Notes under the pieces: model-generated
The model's database searches: none
What the model saw: only the letters and a program-made list of their open reading frames with translations
What the model was told of the DNA's origin: nothing
Assembly: GCF_000511385.1 (NCBI RefSeq)
Contig: NC_023137.1
Span: 937,001 to 1,001,000, forward strand
Length of the DNA: 64,000 nucleotides
Origin: Phaeobacter gallaeciensis DSM 26640
Lineage (GTDB): Bacteria; Pseudomonadota; Alphaproteobacteria; Rhodobacterales; Rhodobacteraceae
Direction of reading: 5' to 3'
Shown here: piece by piece, positions 8,467-18,313 of the stretch
Numbering within the stretch: position 1 is the stretch's first letter
Layout: the number at the start of each line of letters is the position of its first letter
Translations under genes and position numbers: made by a program

Positions 8467-9786
8467 TCAGTGAATGAAATGAAGCCGATCAAACTGCCGC
8501 CGCCAAGCCGAAACCTGATCCAACACTGCCTCCCCGCGCAAAGCGGCCGCGACCAGCGCAGCCAGTGCAGCGGAGTCCTTGCTCGTCATGCCCCAGCGCA
8601 CCAGTTCTGGCGTGCCGATCCGCAGACCGTTCATATCGCCTTCAACCGCAGGCAGGGGCAGGCCGATACCGCAGGCCAGAAATCCGCTCTTTCGCAGTAG
8701 CTTCGATGCAGCCTGCCCGCCGCCATAGGCCTCGGCGCGCAGCGCAAACTGATGGGACATGGTGATGCCGTCGGCAGTTTTGAACAGCGGCAGGCCTTCT
8801 GCCTCCAGCGCCATTGCAAGGCTCTTTGCCATCGCAATCATTTCGGACGCATAGGCCCGGCCGTGATCGCGCCAGTCCAGCAGGGTCACCGCGAGGGCTG
8901 CGGATTTTGCCACATCAAAATTCGCCGTCATGCCGGGAAAGGCGATGCTGTCCAGAGCCTTGGCGATTTCGGCGTCGTTGCTGACGATCAACCCACCGGC
9001 AGGGCCACCAAGGCTCTTGTAGGTGCTCATGGTCATGAAATGGGCGCCCTCGGCCAGCGGATCGGCCCAAGCCTTTCCCGCAATGATCCCACATTGATGG
9101 GCCGCGTCAAATATGACTTTGGCGCCAACCTGGTCAGCAATGGCCCGCACGCCTGCGACGGGGTGTTCAAACAGGTTGAGACTGCCGCCGATGGTGATCA
9201 GCTTGGGGCGTTCCCGCTCTGTGAGCTGCTGAAGGGCCTCCAGATCGACGGTATAACCATCTTCGAGCACGGGTGCCGCAATACTGCGTAGCCCGTAAAG
9301 CCCGGCGCAGCCAGCCGCGTGATGGGTCACATGTCCACCGATGCTGGCGGGCGGTGCGATGATGGTGTCGCCGGGTCGACAGGTCGCCATAAACCCGTAG
9401 AGATTGGCGAGCGCGCCGGACGGCACCCGGATTTCGGAAAATTCCGCATCAAAGACCTCGCAGGCAAGACGGGCCGCAATGACCTCGATTTCTTCAATGG
9501 CCTCTAACCCCATCTCATATTTGTCACCGGGGTGTCCCAGCGACGGGCGTGACCCTAGACCGGAGGCAAGCAACGCCTCTGCCTTCGGGTTCATCACATT
9601 GGTGGCAGGGTTGAGGTTGAAGCACTCCTCTTCATGAATGACACGGTTTTCTTCGACCAGCGTCGCGATACGATCCAGCAATTGATCAGACGCTGCACCG
9701 GCCGTGGCGTGGGTGATGTCCTCGATCCGGGTGATGCTCGCTTCGGGAAGCCAGCTGTTGGGCGCTTGTCGCATCTGATCCTCCAT
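8467..9786 (-). CDS. serine hydroxymethyltransferase-like PLP enzyme
   Basis: A 439-residue fold-type I PLP enzyme of the SHMT family. The PLP lysine is Lys257 in TMSTYKSLGGPAGG, comparable to TTTTHKTLRGPRGG of GlyA. The cofactor-ring Asp227 and His230 lie in IFDAAHQCGIIAG, and the N-terminal substrate region NVMNPKAE resembles the EN/NYPS area. It is more divergent than a housekeeping GlyA and stands alone with a divergent GcvA-like LysR gene. It may therefore act on a branched substrate such as 2-methylserine or serve an aldolase role (inference). Its start has CAGATG overlap and only a modest ribosome binding site. Confidence 0.75.
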   Translation of the reverse strand: MEDQMRQAPNSWLPEASITRIEDITHATAGAASDQLLDRIATLVEENRVIHEEECFNLNPATNVMNPKAEALLASGLGSRPSLGHPGDKYEMGLEAIEEIEVIAARLACEVFDAEFSEIRVPSGALANLYGFMATCRPGDTIIAPPASIGGHVTHHAAGCAGLYGLRSIAAPVLEDGYTVDLEALQQLTERERPKLITIGGSLNLFEHPVAGVRAIADQVGAKVIFDAAHQCGIIAGKAWADPLAEGAHFMTMSTYKSLGGPAGGLIVSNDAEIAKALDSIAFPGMTANFDVAKSAALAVTLLDWRDHGRAYASEMIAMAKSLAMALEAEGLPLFKTADGITMSHQFALRAEAYGGGQAASKLLRKSGFLACGIGLPLPAVEGDMNGLRIGTPELVRWGMTSKDSAALAALVAAALRGEAVLDQVSAWRRQFDRLHFIH

Positions 9787-9892
9787 CTATGGATAGCTCT
9801 GTCTGTGCTCACCTTGCGTCCGATAGGCGTGACCGGGCAAATCAGATTTGCTATTTGTTGACGTAGAAAAACTAAGCCTGAAGCGAGCTGCC

Positions 9893-10774
9893 ATGTCTGT
9901 CTCTCCTCCACGCCCCAAAGGCCCACCTCTGAACGCGATGCGGGCGTTTGAGGCTGCTGCGCGCCTCAACGGTTTCGTTGCTGCGGCACAGGAACTGGGG
10001 GTGACCCCCGGTGCAGTATCGCAGCAGGTAAAGGCGCTGGAAGACTGGACGGGCACGCCTTTGTTTCAGCGTAACCCGCAGGGGGTGTTGCTGACCTCGG
10101 CGGGGCAGGCGCTGTTGCCAAGCTTCGTCGCTGCATTTGATGCCCTCGGCGCGGCGACGCAGGCCTTGCGGTCGCTACGACCGGTGCAGGAGCTGCATAT
10201 CGCCGCCTTGCCTTCCATTGCACAACTTTGGCTGCCGCAGCGGCTGGATCGATTGCGCAGGGCGCTGCCGGGTTTGAAAATCTCTGTCACGGCGATGGAG
10301 GAACCTCCAAATCTCAACCGTGAACTTTTTGATTTCGCAGTATTTTACGCATCACCCGAGGAGCGCCCAGAGGCAGCGCTGGTTCTGCAGGGTGACCGGA
10401 TCTTTCCGGTTTGCGCTCCGGTGGTTGCTGCGGGGCTGAACCATCCGGAAGACCTGTCACAGGTCGCCCTGTTGCAGGATCAGACCTGGGCAGCGGATTG
10501 GACGCAGTGGAGCAAGAGCACCGGGCTTGTTCTGCCAAATGTCGACAGCGGCCCAGCCTATTCGCTCTACAGTCTGGCCCTGCAGCAGGCGATTGCCGGA
10601 GCCGGTGTGCTGATGGGGCATGAGGCATTGGTTGCTGATGCGCTGGAACAGGGCAGCCTGATGTGTCCGTTCAAAGATCTCAGCGCTGACAGTGGGCGCC
10701 AGCTTATCCTTGTCCAGCCACCGCGCGCCAGAAGAGGCCCGGCGCATGAGACCATATTGGGGCTACTGAAATAG
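9893..10774 (+). CDS. LysR family transcriptional regulator (GcvA-like)
   Basis: A 293-residue LysR regulator. The N-terminal winged helix begins PPLNAMRAFEAAARLNGFVAAAQELGVTPGAVSQQVKALE, which is the GcvA subgroup pattern, and the periplasmic-binding-like effector domain follows from about residue 95. ATG 9893 is chosen because the preceding in-frame TTG at 9848 adds residues not seen in the family. It is divergent from the SHMT-like gene with about 106 bases between, the normal layout for a LysR regulator and its target, so it probably controls that enzyme (inference). It ends at a shared terminator facing carB. Confidence 0.87.
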   Translation: MSVSPPRPKGPPLNAMRAFEAAARLNGFVAAAQELGVTPGAVSQQVKALEDWTGTPLFQRNPQGVLLTSAGQALLPSFVAAFDALGAATQALRSLRPVQELHIAALPSIAQLWLPQRLDRLRRALPGLKISVTAMEEPPNLNRELFDFAVFYASPEERPEAALVLQGDRIFPVCAPVVAAGLNHPEDLSQVALLQDQTWAADWTQWSKSTGLVLPNVDSGPAYSLYSLALQQAIAGAGVLMGHEALVADALEQGSLMCPFKDLSADSGRQLILVQPPRARRGPAHETILGLLK

Positions 10775-10792
10775 AGAGACAGTTGCGTTAGC

Positions 10793-10824
10793 AAAAAGGC
10801 CCCGACGCGATGGCGGGGCCTTTT
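10793..10824. terminator. bidirectional terminator between lysR and carB
   Basis: AAAAGGCCCCG 10794-10804 pairs with CGGGGCCTTTT 10814-10824 around a nine-base loop. A-run and T-run serve the two convergent genes. Confidence 0.85.
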
Positions 10825-10855
10825 GAATGGTTCGTGTTCTGCCACTGTCGGCAAA

Positions 10856-13800
10856 TCAGCCCTGCAAGCTCTTCACCTCAACGTCACCTTCGGCCTGCGC
10901 CTTGATCGCGCGGGCGGCGGCATTGGCGCCGGCGGCGGTGGTGAAATAGGGGATCTTGTCATAAAGCGCGACGGACCGCATGTCCTTGCTGTCCTGCACG
11001 GCCTGTGCCCCTTCTGTGGTGTTCATCAGCAGTTGGACGTTGCCGTCCTTCAGCATATCGACCACATGTGGGCGGCCCTCATAGACCTTGTTGACCAGCT
11101 CGCAGGGCACGCCATGGCCGTCCAGCCAGCTTTGAGTGCCGCGTGTTGCCACCAGGGTAAAGCCTTGTTCCACCAAGATTTTTGCCGCATCCAGCATCAA
11201 TGTGCCCTTGTCGGCATCCTTGATCGAAATGAAGGCGCGCCCTTCGGAGGGCAGCACCATTCCGGCGCCCATCTGCGCCTTAAGGAAGGCGCGGGCAAAG
11301 CTGCGGTCCCAGCCCATGACCTCACCGGTGGAGCGCATCTCAGGCCCCAGCAGCGTATCGACACCGGGGAAGCGGGCAAAGGGCAGTACCGCTTCTTTCA
11401 CCGAGAACCATGGCATGTCGGGATCCGCCAGCGTCATTGGGTCGGCCATCGGCACGTTGACGTCATAGCCGGCATCCGGTTCATAAGGCGCGCGCTTGGG
11501 GAAATTCGACAGCGGTTCACCGGCCATCACGCGGGCGGCGATAGAGGCAATTGCGCTGTCGGTGGATTTCGCCACAAACGGCACGGTGCGCGAGGCCCGT
11601 GGGTTCACCTCAATGAGGTAGATCACCTCATTGCCGTCGGCATCGGGTTTCACCGCAAACTGGATGTTCATCAGACCAACCACATTCAGTGCCTTGGCCA
11701 GCGCATTGGTCTGTGTTTTGACCTCTGCAATCACCTCTTTCGAGAGCGAATAGGGCGGCAGCGAGCAGGCGCTGTCCCCGGAGTGAACGCCTGCTTCTTC
11801 AATATGCTGCATGATGCCGGCCACATGTACATCCGTACCGTCGCAGATTGCATCAACGTCCAGTTCCACCGCGCCTGCAAGATAGCTGTCGAGCAGAACC
11901 GGGCTGTCCCCGGAGACCACAACCGCCTCGGCGATGTAGCGCTTCAACTGGTCCATATCGCGCACGATCTCCATCGCGCGGCCGCCCAGAACGTAAGACG
12001 GTCGGATCACCAGCGGGAAGCCGATTTCTTCTGCGATCTCAATCGCCTGTGCATCGGTGGAGGCAATGCCGTTATGCGGCTGCTTCAGACCCAGCTGGTT
12101 GACCAGCGCTTGGAACCGCTCGCGGTCTTCGGCCAGGTCAATGGCGTCAGGCGAGGTGCCGAGGATCGGAATGCCTTCCTCTTCCAGCGCATTGGCCAGC
12201 TTCAGCGGGGTCTGGCCGCCGAACTGGACGATGACGCCGTGCAGGGTGCCGTTTTCCTGCTCCTTGGTCAGGATCTCCATCACATGCTCAAACGTCAGCG
12301 GTTCGAAATACAGCCGGTCAGAGGTGTCATAGTCGGTCGACACGGTCTCCGGGTTGCAGTTGATCATGATGGTCTCATAGCCTGCGTCGGTCAGCGCAAA
12401 ACAGGCGTGGCAGCAGCAATAGTCGAACTCGATCCCCTGACCAATCCGGTTCGGGCCACCGCCGAGGATGACGACTTTTTTCTTGTCTGACGGGCGCGCC
12501 TCGCATTCCACATCGCCAAAGGCCGGGGCCTCATAGGTGGAATACATATAGGGGGTCTGCGCCTCGAACTCAGCCGCGCAGGTGTCGATCCGCTTGAAGA
12601 CAGCGGTGACGCCAGCGTCGCGGCGGGCGCGGCGCACATCACTCTCACTCTGGTCGGTCAGTTTTGCCAGACGTGCATCGGTGAAGCCTAGCATCTTGAT
12701 CGCGCGCAGACCCTGCTCGTCCTGGGGCAGGCCTTCGGCGCGGATCTTGGCTTCGGCGTCAACGATTTCGCGGATCCGGGCCAGGAACCAGGGGTCGAAT
12801 TTGGTGACCGCTTGGATGTCATCATCGGACAAGCCATGGCGCATCGCCTGGGCGATGGTGCGCATCCGGTCCGGGGTCTGCTGGCTGATCGCTTTGATCA
12901 CCGCAGCCTTGCCGTCGGTCTCATCTTCGGCGCCGGGGATAGCCACCTCATCAAAGCCTGTGAGCCCGGTTTCCATCGAGGCCAGCGCCTTTTGCAGGCT
13001 CTCATGGATGGTACGGCCAATGGCCATGGTCTCGCCCACAGATTTCATCGCGGTGGTCAGATAGGGCTCTGAGCCTGCAAATTTCTCAAACGCAAAGCGC
13101 GGGATCTTGGTGACGACATAGTCGATGCTTGGCTCAAACGACGCCGGGGTCACACCGGTGATGTCATTGTCCAGCTCATCGAGCGTGAAGCCAACCGCCA
13201 GCTTTGCGGCGATCTTGGCAATCGGGAAGCCGGTCGCCTTGGAGGCCAGCGCCGAGGAGCGCGATACGCGCGGGTTCATCTCGATCACCACCATGCGGCC
13301 ATCAGCAGGGTTCACCGCCCACTGCACGTTGGACCCGCCAGTTTCCACGCCAATCTCGCGCAGCACCGCAATCGAGGCAGAGCGCATCATCTGGTATTCT
13401 TTGTCGGTCAGCGTCAGCGCCGGGGCCACGGTGATCGAATCACCCGTGTGCACGCCCATGGGATCAATATTCTCGATCGAGCAGACGATAATCGCGTTGT
13501 CGGCGGTGTCGCGCACCACCTCCATTTCGTACTCTTTCCAGCCCAGCAGGCTCTCATCCACAAGGATCTGATTGACCGGTGAGGCATCCATGCCGGAGCG
13601 GCAGAAATGGATGTAATCTTCGCGGTTGTAGGCCACACCGCCGCCGGTCCCACCGAGGGTAAAGGCAGGGCGAATGATTGCGGGCAGGCCGATATCTTCC
13701 AACTCGTCCAGCGCCATCTGCACACCGGCGTCGAGATCGGCAGTGCCGCCCTCTTTCTTCGGCGCGGTGATGATTGTGGCGCGGGGGTTTTCCAGACCCA

Positions 13801-14215
13801 GCCGATCCATCGCTTCACGGAACAGCTTGCGGTCTTCTGCCATTTCAATGGCTTCACGCTTGGCGCCGATCATCTCAACGTCGAATTTGGCCAGTATGCC
13901 CATCTCTTCCAGCGCCAGGGCTGTGTTCAGGCCGGTCTGCCCGCCCATTGTGGGCAGCAGCGCGTCGGGACGTTCCTTTTCGATGATTTTGGCAACCACC
14001 TCAGGTGTAATCGGCTCGATATAGGTGGCATCCGCCAGCCCCGGGTCGGTCATGATTGTCGCCGGGTTCGAATTCACCAGAATGACCCGGTAGCCTTCTT
14101 CACGAAGGGCCTTGCAGGCCTGCGCGCCTGAGTAGTCAAACTCACAGGCTTGGCCAATGATGATCGGCCCCGCACCAATGATCATGATCGATTGGATATC
14201 GGTTCTTTTCGGCAT
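10856..14215 (-). CDS. carB: carbamoyl-phosphate synthase large subunit
   Basis: A 1119-residue synthetase that makes carbamoyl phosphate from bicarbonate, ATP and ammonia passed from CarA; the product feeds both arginine (via argF, also in this window) and pyrimidines. It has two homologous ATP-grasp halves, with [20 protein letters not shown] at the start and [19 protein letters not shown] starting the second half. A C-terminal MGS-fold regulatory domain contains [16 protein letters not shown]. It is about 45 residues longer than the E. coli enzyme, mainly between the carboxyphosphate domain and the oligomerisation domain. carA is not adjacent. A TTGAAC-N16-TATAAC promoter lies about 60 bases upstream. 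Confidence 0.97.
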   Translation of the reverse strand: MPKRTDIQSIMIIGAGPIIIGQACEFDYSGAQACKALREEGYRVILVNSNPATIMTDPGLADATYIEPITPEVVAKIIEKERPDALLPTMGGQTGLNTALALEEMGILAKFDVEMIGAKREAIEMAEDRKLFREAMDRLGLENPRATIITAPKKEGGTADLDAGVQMALDELEDIGLPAIIRPAFTLGGTGGGVAYNREDYIHFCRSGMDASPVNQILVDESLLGWKEYEMEVVRDTADNAIIVCSIENIDPMGVHTGDSITVAPALTLTDKEYQMMRSASIAVLREIGVETGGSNVQWAVNPADGRMVVIEMNPRVSRSSALASKATGFPIAKIAAKLAVGFTLDELDNDITGVTPASFEPSIDYVVTKIPRFAFEKFAGSEPYLTTAMKSVGETMAIGRTIHESLQKALASMETGLTGFDEVAIPGAEDETDGKAAVIKAISQQTPDRMRTIAQAMRHGLSDDDIQAVTKFDPWFLARIREIVDAEAKIRAEGLPQDEQGLRAIKMLGFTDARLAKLTDQSESDVRRARRDAGVTAVFKRIDTCAAEFEAQTPYMYSTYEAPAFGDVECEARPSDKKKVVILGGGPNRIGQGIEFDYCCCHACFALTDAGYETIMINCNPETVSTDYDTSDRLYFEPLTFEHVMEILTKEQENGTLHGVIVQFGGQTPLKLANALEEEGIPILGTSPDAIDLAEDRERFQALVNQLGLKQPHNGIASTDAQAIEIAEEIGFPLVIRPSYVLGGRAMEIVRDMDQLKRYIAEAVVVSGDSPVLLDSYLAGAVELDVDAICDGTDVHVAGIMQHIEEAGVHSGDSACSLPPYSLSKEVIAEVKTQTNALAKALNVVGLMNIQFAVKPDADGNEVIYLIEVNPRASRTVPFVAKSTDSAIASIAARVMAGEPLSNFPKRAPYEPDAGYDVNVPMADPMTLADPDMPWFSVKEAVLPFARFPGVDTLLGPEMRSTGEVMGWDRSFARAFLKAQMGAGMVLPSEGRAFISIKDADKGTLMLDAAKILVEQGFTLVATRGTQSWLDGHGVPCELVNKVYEGRPHVVDMLKDGNVQLLMNTTEGAQAVQDSKDMRSVALYDKIPYFTTAAGANAAARAIKAQAEGDVEVKSLQG

Positions 14216-14276
14216 GGCCTGAATCCCTCTGATTTGCGCGAGTCATGGGCACCCCCGTGCGCCCAAATTGTCCTGC

Positions 14277-14304
14277 GTTATAGGGACCGCGCCGAAAGGT
14301 TCAA
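14277..14304 (-). promoter_or_regulatory. probable sigma-70 promoter of carB
   Basis: Read on the minus strand, TTGAAC (14304-14299) and TATAAC (14282-14277) are separated by 16 bases, close to consensus, giving a leader of about 55 bases before the carB ATG. Confidence 0.6.
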
Positions 14305-14348
14305 GGGGGATCGGAAACCGAATTGGAAATGCCGCTTCCATGGCTTTT

Positions 14349-14363
14349 GTTCGCATAGCGAAC
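14349..14363. repeat. short inverted repeat between carB and pabB
   Basis: GTTCGC and GCGAAC are separated by ATA, in the divergent control region about 40 bases before the pabB start. It could be an operator or a small hairpin; no regulator can be assigned. Confidence 0.35.
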
Positions 14364-14403
14364 GGATATATGTGGGGAGGCTAGACAGACGGAGCAGGAA
14401 GAC

Positions 14404-15555
14404 GTGCGGATTCGCTTTGATCAGGGGCCAAAGGGGGCCGAGACATATTTTGAGTCGCCTCTGCGTATGATCCGTGCAGAGGGACCTGACGACGTGCCTG
14501 GTGCGCTCGCCGCGCTGGATGCGGCCCGCGATGCCGGGCACTGGCTGGCGGGCTACGCGTCGTATGAGCTGGGCTACGCGCTCGAGCCGAAACTGGCGAG
14601 CCGGATGCCAAGGGACCGGCGGCTGCCGCTGATCTGCTTCGGGGTTTATGATGAACCCTCCTCTGAAACGGATCGGGCATCGCCGGACCTATCCGCTGGC
14701 GATGCGGGTTTGGAGGGCATCACCCCCCGATGGACCTATGAGCGCTATGCCCAGGCCTTCGCAGAAGTGCACCGCAATATCGGCAAGGGCGACATCTATC
14801 AGGCCAATCTGACCTTCCCGATTGATGCTGCGGCCTATGGCACCGCCGTAGAACTCTATGCCGCCTTGCAGGCCAAACAGACGGTGGGTCATGGCGTTCT
14901 GGTCGAACAGGATGGCCTGCCGGATCTGTTGTCGCGCTCGCCGGAGCTGTTTTTCCGCACCGATATCAATGGCATGATTGAGACCCGCCCGATGAAAGGC
15001 ACCCAGCCGCGCAGCGCTGATCCGGTGGAGGATGCCCGCCGCCGCGACTTTCTGCGTCAGGATGAGAAAAACCGCGCTGAAAACCTGATGATTGTTGATC
15101 TCTTGCGCAATGACATCTCTCGCGTGGCTGCGACCGGTTCGGTTCATGTGCCCGAGTTGTTTGCCGTTGAGAGCTATGCGACGGTGCATCAGATGGTTTC
15201 CATGGTGCGCGCCAAATTGCGCCCCGACGCCGGGTTGGCAGAGATCTTCGCGGCGCTGTTCCCCTGCGGATCCATTACCGGCGCACCAAAAATTCGGTCG
15301 ATGGAGATACTGGCGGATCTGGAACCCTGGGCGCGCGATATCTACTGCGGCACAATCGGTTGGGCGGCGCCGGACGGATCGTCCGAGTTCAACGTGGCGA
15401 TCCGCACGCTGATGCTGGAAGAGGGGCGCGCGACGCTCAATGTGGGCGGCGGCGTTGTTTGGGACAGCACCGCAGAATCCGAATATGAGGAAGCGCTATG
15501 GAAAGCCCGGTTCGCCCGTGTGACACCATCCAGAACGATCCCGCTTTCCGCCTGA
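14404..15555 (+). CDS. pabB: aminodeoxychorismate synthase component I
   Basis: A 383-residue chorismate-binding enzyme that converts chorismate with glutamine-derived ammonia to aminodeoxychorismate for folate. The catalytic core has RPMKGTQPR, whose lysine marks PabB as opposed to TrpE (which has Ala there), followed by DEKNRAENLMIVDLLRND and GSITGAPKIRSMEI. It starts with GTG 14404, with AGGAAG six bases upstream. It is shorter than E. coli PabB (453), lacking much of the N-terminal domain, as in many alphaproteobacteria. Its 3' end overlaps pabC by 58 bases, indicating translational coupling. The glutamine amidotransferase PabA is not encoded nearby. Confidence 0.9.
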   Translation: MRIRFDQGPKGAETYFESPLRMIRAEGPDDVPGALAALDAARDAGHWLAGYASYELGYALEPKLASRMPRDRRLPLICFGVYDEPSSETDRASPDLSAGDAGLEGITPRWTYERYAQAFAEVHRNIGKGDIYQANLTFPIDAAAYGTAVELYAALQAKQTVGHGVLVEQDGLPDLLSRSPELFFRTDINGMIETRPMKGTQPRSADPVEDARRRDFLRQDEKNRAENLMIVDLLRNDISRVAATGSVHVPELFAVESYATVHQMVSMVRAKLRPDAGLAEIFAALFPCGSITGAPKIRSMEILADLEPWARDIYCGTIGWAAPDGSSEFNVAIRTLMLEEGRATLNVGGGVVWDSTAESEYEEALWKARFARVTPSRTIPLSA

Positions 15556-16151
15556 TCGAGACGCTGGGCTGGCATCCGGGGCAGGGGGTCCGGCATCTGT
15601 CGCAGCATCTGGCCCGGATGGCGCGCAGCGCGGCGGCCTTTGACCTTGCCTTTGATCCTGAAGAGGCGGAGCGCATGTTGGCTGAGGTGACGGGCACGGC
15701 ACCGCTGCGCTATCGGCTCACGCTGAACGTGGATGGGCAGCTGGCGCTGGTCACAGCGCCGCTAGGCCAGACACCGGCGCAATGGAATCTTGGCATCGCC
15801 GAGACTCAGCTGGACGCGGGGGATATTTGGCTGCAGCACAAAACCACCCGTCGCGCACTCTACGATGATGCGCGCGCAGCACTGCCGGGCGGCGTGGATG
15901 AGCTGCTGTTTCTGAACACACGCGATGAGCTTTGCGAGGGCACAATCACCAATCTCTTTGTCACTCTCCCGGATGGGCAGATGGTCACTCCGCCACTGTC
16001 CTGTGGCCTGCTGCCGGGTGTCCTGCGACAGGTGCTGCTGGAGCAGGGGAGGTGCGAGGAGGCTGTGCTGAGGCTTCAGGATCTAAAGCAGGCAAAGGCC
16101 ATCCATATGGGCAACTCCCTGCGGGGGCTGATCCCGGCACGGCTGGTATAG
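15498..16151 (+). CDS. pabC: aminotransferase class IV, probable 4-amino-4-deoxychorismate lyase
   Basis: A 217-residue PLP fold-type IV protein that would cleave aminodeoxychorismate to p-aminobenzoate and pyruvate. The PLP lysine is in LQHKTTRRALYDDA, and the family glutamate is in ELCEGTITNLFV. It is about 50 residues shorter than E. coli PabC. The ATG lies inside the 3' end of pabB in another frame, so the two products are probably made together in the PabB-PabC order common in alphaproteobacteria. The assignment rests on this neighbourhood, since class IV enzymes are hard to separate by motif alone. Confidence 0.82.
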   Translation: MESPVRPCDTIQNDPAFRLIETLGWHPGQGVRHLSQHLARMARSAAAFDLAFDPEEAERMLAEVTGTAPLRYRLTLNVDGQLALVTAPLGQTPAQWNLGIAETQLDAGDIWLQHKTTRRALYDDARAALPGGVDELLFLNTRDELCEGTITNLFVTLPDGQMVTPPLSCGLLPGVLRQVLLEQGRCEEAVLRLQDLKQAKAIHMGNSLRGLIPARLV

Positions 16152-16203
16152 TGGGGAACTGGGGGTTTCAGGCGTCAGACCACGTGGAAATCACCCAGTT
16201 TGC

Positions 16204-16232
16204 TTGACAACGCCGCCGCAACCTAGTGTACC
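16204..16232 (+). promoter_or_regulatory. possible aspS promoter
   Basis: A perfect TTGACA at 16204-16209 lies about 115 bases upstream of aspS. The expected -10 position 17 bases on (TGTACC) is poor, so the -10 assignment is uncertain. Confidence 0.35.
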
Positions 16233-16284
16233 ACCCCGGACGAATTCCGCGCCGTTCTGGCGCATCTCCCGATTGACGGCCCGC

Positions 16285-16300
16285 CCGGTCATGTGACCGG
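16285..16300 (+). repeat. 7-bp inverted repeat in the aspS leader
   Basis: CCGGTCA and TGACCGG are separated by TG, and GGTCAC recurs ten bases later across the ribosome binding site region. It may form a hairpin near the AAAGG of aspS or be a protein site. Confidence 0.4.
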
Positions 16301-16319
16301 TATAACGAAAGGTCACCCC

Positions 16320-18098
16320 ATGCACGACTATCGCAGCCATACCTGCGCCGAACTCAACAAATCCAACGTCGGTGAGACCGTCCGCCTGTCGGGCTGGGTC
16401 CACCGCGTGCGCGATCACGGCGGCCTTCTGTTTATCGACCTGCGCGACCACTACGGCGTCACGCAGGTTATGGCCGACCCCGACAGCCCGGTGTTTGCCG
16501 AGATCGAAAAGGTCCGTTCTGAATGGTGTATCCGCATCGATGGCAACGTGAAGGCTCGCGACGAGAGCCTGGTGAACGACAAGATCCCCACCGGTGAGAT
16601 CGAAGTCTTCATCCGCGACATCGAAGTGCTCGGCAAATCCGAAGAGCTGCCGCTGATGGTCTTCGGCGATCAGGAATACCCGGAAGAAACCCGCCTGCGC
16701 TATCGCTATCTCGACCTGCGTCGCGAGAAGATGCAGAAGAACATGCTCTTGCGCTCCAACATGATCCAGTCGATCCGCCGCCGCATGTGGGACAACGGCT
16801 TCAACGAGTATCAGACGCCGATCATCACCGCCTCCAGCCCCGAAGGCGCGCGCGACTTCCTGGTGCCGTCGCGTCTGCATCCGGGCAAATTCTACGCGCT
16901 GCCGCAGGCCCCGCAGCAGTTCAAGCAGCTGATGATGGTGTCGGGCTTTGACAAATACTTTCAGATCGCGCCCTGTTTCCGCGATGAGGACCCGCGCGCA
17001 GACCGGTCGCCCACCGATTTCTATCAGCTCGATCTTGAGATGTCCTTTGTCACCCAGCAGGATGTGTTCGACACCATCCAGCCGGTGATGCAGGGCGTGT
17101 TCGAAGAGTTCGGGAAGGGCCGCAAGGTCGACAGCGAGTGGCCGCAGATCTCCTATAAGGATGCGGCTAAATGGTACGGTACTGATAAGCCGGACCTGCG
17201 CAACCCGATCAAGATGCAGGATTGCTCTGAGCATTTCCGCGGATCTGGTTTTGCCATCTTTGCAAACCTTCTGGAAAACGAAGGCACTGAAATCCGCGCC
17301 ATCCCGGCGCCCACAGGTGGCAGCCGCAAATTCTGCGACCGGATGAACAAATTCGCTCAGGGCGAAGGCCTGCCGGGCATGGGCTATATCTTCTGGCGCG
17401 ATCAGGGCGAAGGCATGGAAGCCGCAGGGCCCCTGGCCAAGAACATCGGCCCGGAGCGCACCGAAGCCATTCGCCAGCAGCTGGGTCTGGGCGTCGGCGA
17501 TGCGGCCTTCTTCCTCGGCGGTAAGCCGAAGACCTTCGAAAGCGTTGCAGGCCGCGCCCGCACCGTGATCGGCGAAGAGCTGGGTCTCACTGACAAGGAC
17601 CGCTTTGCCTTCTGCTGGATCGTGGATTTCCCGATCTACGAGAAGGACGAAGAAACCGGCAAGATCGATTTTGAGCACAACCCCTTCTCGATGCCTCAAG
17701 GTGGCATGGACGCGCTGCTGGACGATCCGCTGGCCGTCAAAGGCTACCAGTACGATCTGGCCTGTAACGGCTATGAGCTGGTCTCGGGCGCGATCCGGAA
17801 CCACAAGCCGGAAATCATGTTCAAGGCCTTTGAAATTGCGGGCTACGGCAAGGAAGAAGTTGAGAAGCGTTTCGGCGGCATGGTCAACGCGTTCCAGTAC
17901 GGCGCCCCGCCGCACGGTGGCTGCGCGGCCGGCATCGACCGGATGGTGATGCTGCTGGCGGATGAGGCCAACATCCGCGAGGTCATCATGTTCCCGATGA
18001 ACCAGCGTGCTGAAGACCTGATGATGGCAGCGCCTTCCGAGCCGATGAGCGAACAGCTGATGGAGCTCGGCCTGCGGGTGATCCCACAGGATCAGTAA
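16320..18098 (+). CDS. aspS: aspartate--tRNA ligase
   Basis: A 592-residue class II aminoacyl-tRNA synthetase that charges tRNA-Asp in the cytoplasm. It has an N-terminal OB-fold anticodon domain ([20 protein letters not shown]), the class II core with [19 protein letters not shown], the bacterial GAD insertion in the middle, and motif 3 in [18 protein letters not shown]. Length matches E. coli AspRS (590). ATG 16320 follows CGAAAGG; an in-frame GTG at 16293 would add nine non-conserved residues. Whether it is discriminating or also charges tRNA-Asn cannot be told from this window. It is closed by a strong terminator. Confidence 0.96.
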   Translation: MHDYRSHTCAELNKSNVGETVRLSGWVHRVRDHGGLLFIDLRDHYGVTQVMADPDSPVFAEIEKVRSEWCIRIDGNVKARDESLVNDKIPTGEIEVFIRDIEVLGKSEELPLMVFGDQEYPEETRLRYRYLDLRREKMQKNMLLRSNMIQSIRRRMWDNGFNEYQTPIITASSPEGARDFLVPSRLHPGKFYALPQAPQQFKQLMMVSGFDKYFQIAPCFRDEDPRADRSPTDFYQLDLEMSFVTQQDVFDTIQPVMQGVFEEFGKGRKVDSEWPQISYKDAAKWYGTDKPDLRNPIKMQDCSEHFRGSGFAIFANLLENEGTEIRAIPAPTGGSRKFCDRMNKFAQGEGLPGMGYIFWRDQGEGMEAAGPLAKNIGPERTEAIRQQLGLGVGDAAFFLGGKPKTFESVAGRARTVIGEELGLTDKDRFAFCWIVDFPIYEKDEETGKIDFEHNPFSMPQGGMDALLDDPLAVKGYQYDLACNGYELVSGAIRNHKPEIMFKAFEIAGYGKEEVEKRFGGMVNAFQYGAPPHGGCAAGIDRMVMLLADEANIREVIMFPMNQRAEDLMMAAPSEPMSEQLMELGLRVIPQDQ

Positions 18099-18116
18099 TC
18101 CGATAAAAATACGATA

Positions 18117-18149
18117 CAAACAGGCCCGGGCAATCGTCCGGGCCTGTTT
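18117..18149 (+). terminator. intrinsic terminator of aspS
   Basis: AAACAGGCCCGG pairs with CCGGGCCTGTTT (core 18121-18129 with 18138-18146) around an eight-base loop, with further T-rich sequence after it. Confidence 0.82.
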
Positions 18150-18313
18150 GCTTTTGGAAAGGGGCAGCGGCATCCGCAGCCGAGAAGGTGGAAAAGCGCG
18201 CTCGCAGTGCATAAGTCAACAAGAGGGCGCAGGTTGTAAAAAGGATCTGTGGACCAGTGCCGCAATGCACTACCGTCTGAAGGCGGCATCAGCTGAGAGA
18301 GGGCCGAACACCG

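Noticed and set aside
9787..9892. Riboswitch or glycine-type leader in front of the SHMT-like gene
   Set aside because: The divergent intergenic space is only about 100 bases and shows no known aptamer motif.
10823..12490. A 555-codon open frame on the plus strand opposite carB
   Set aside because: It is antisense to the well-conserved carB coding sequence and its His/Gly-rich translation is typical of a shadow frame in GC-rich DNA.
16191..18212. A 673-codon open frame on the minus strand opposite aspS
   Set aside because: It lies across a certain aspS gene and its translation has no recognisable domain; GC-rich third positions keep stop codons rare on the opposite strand.
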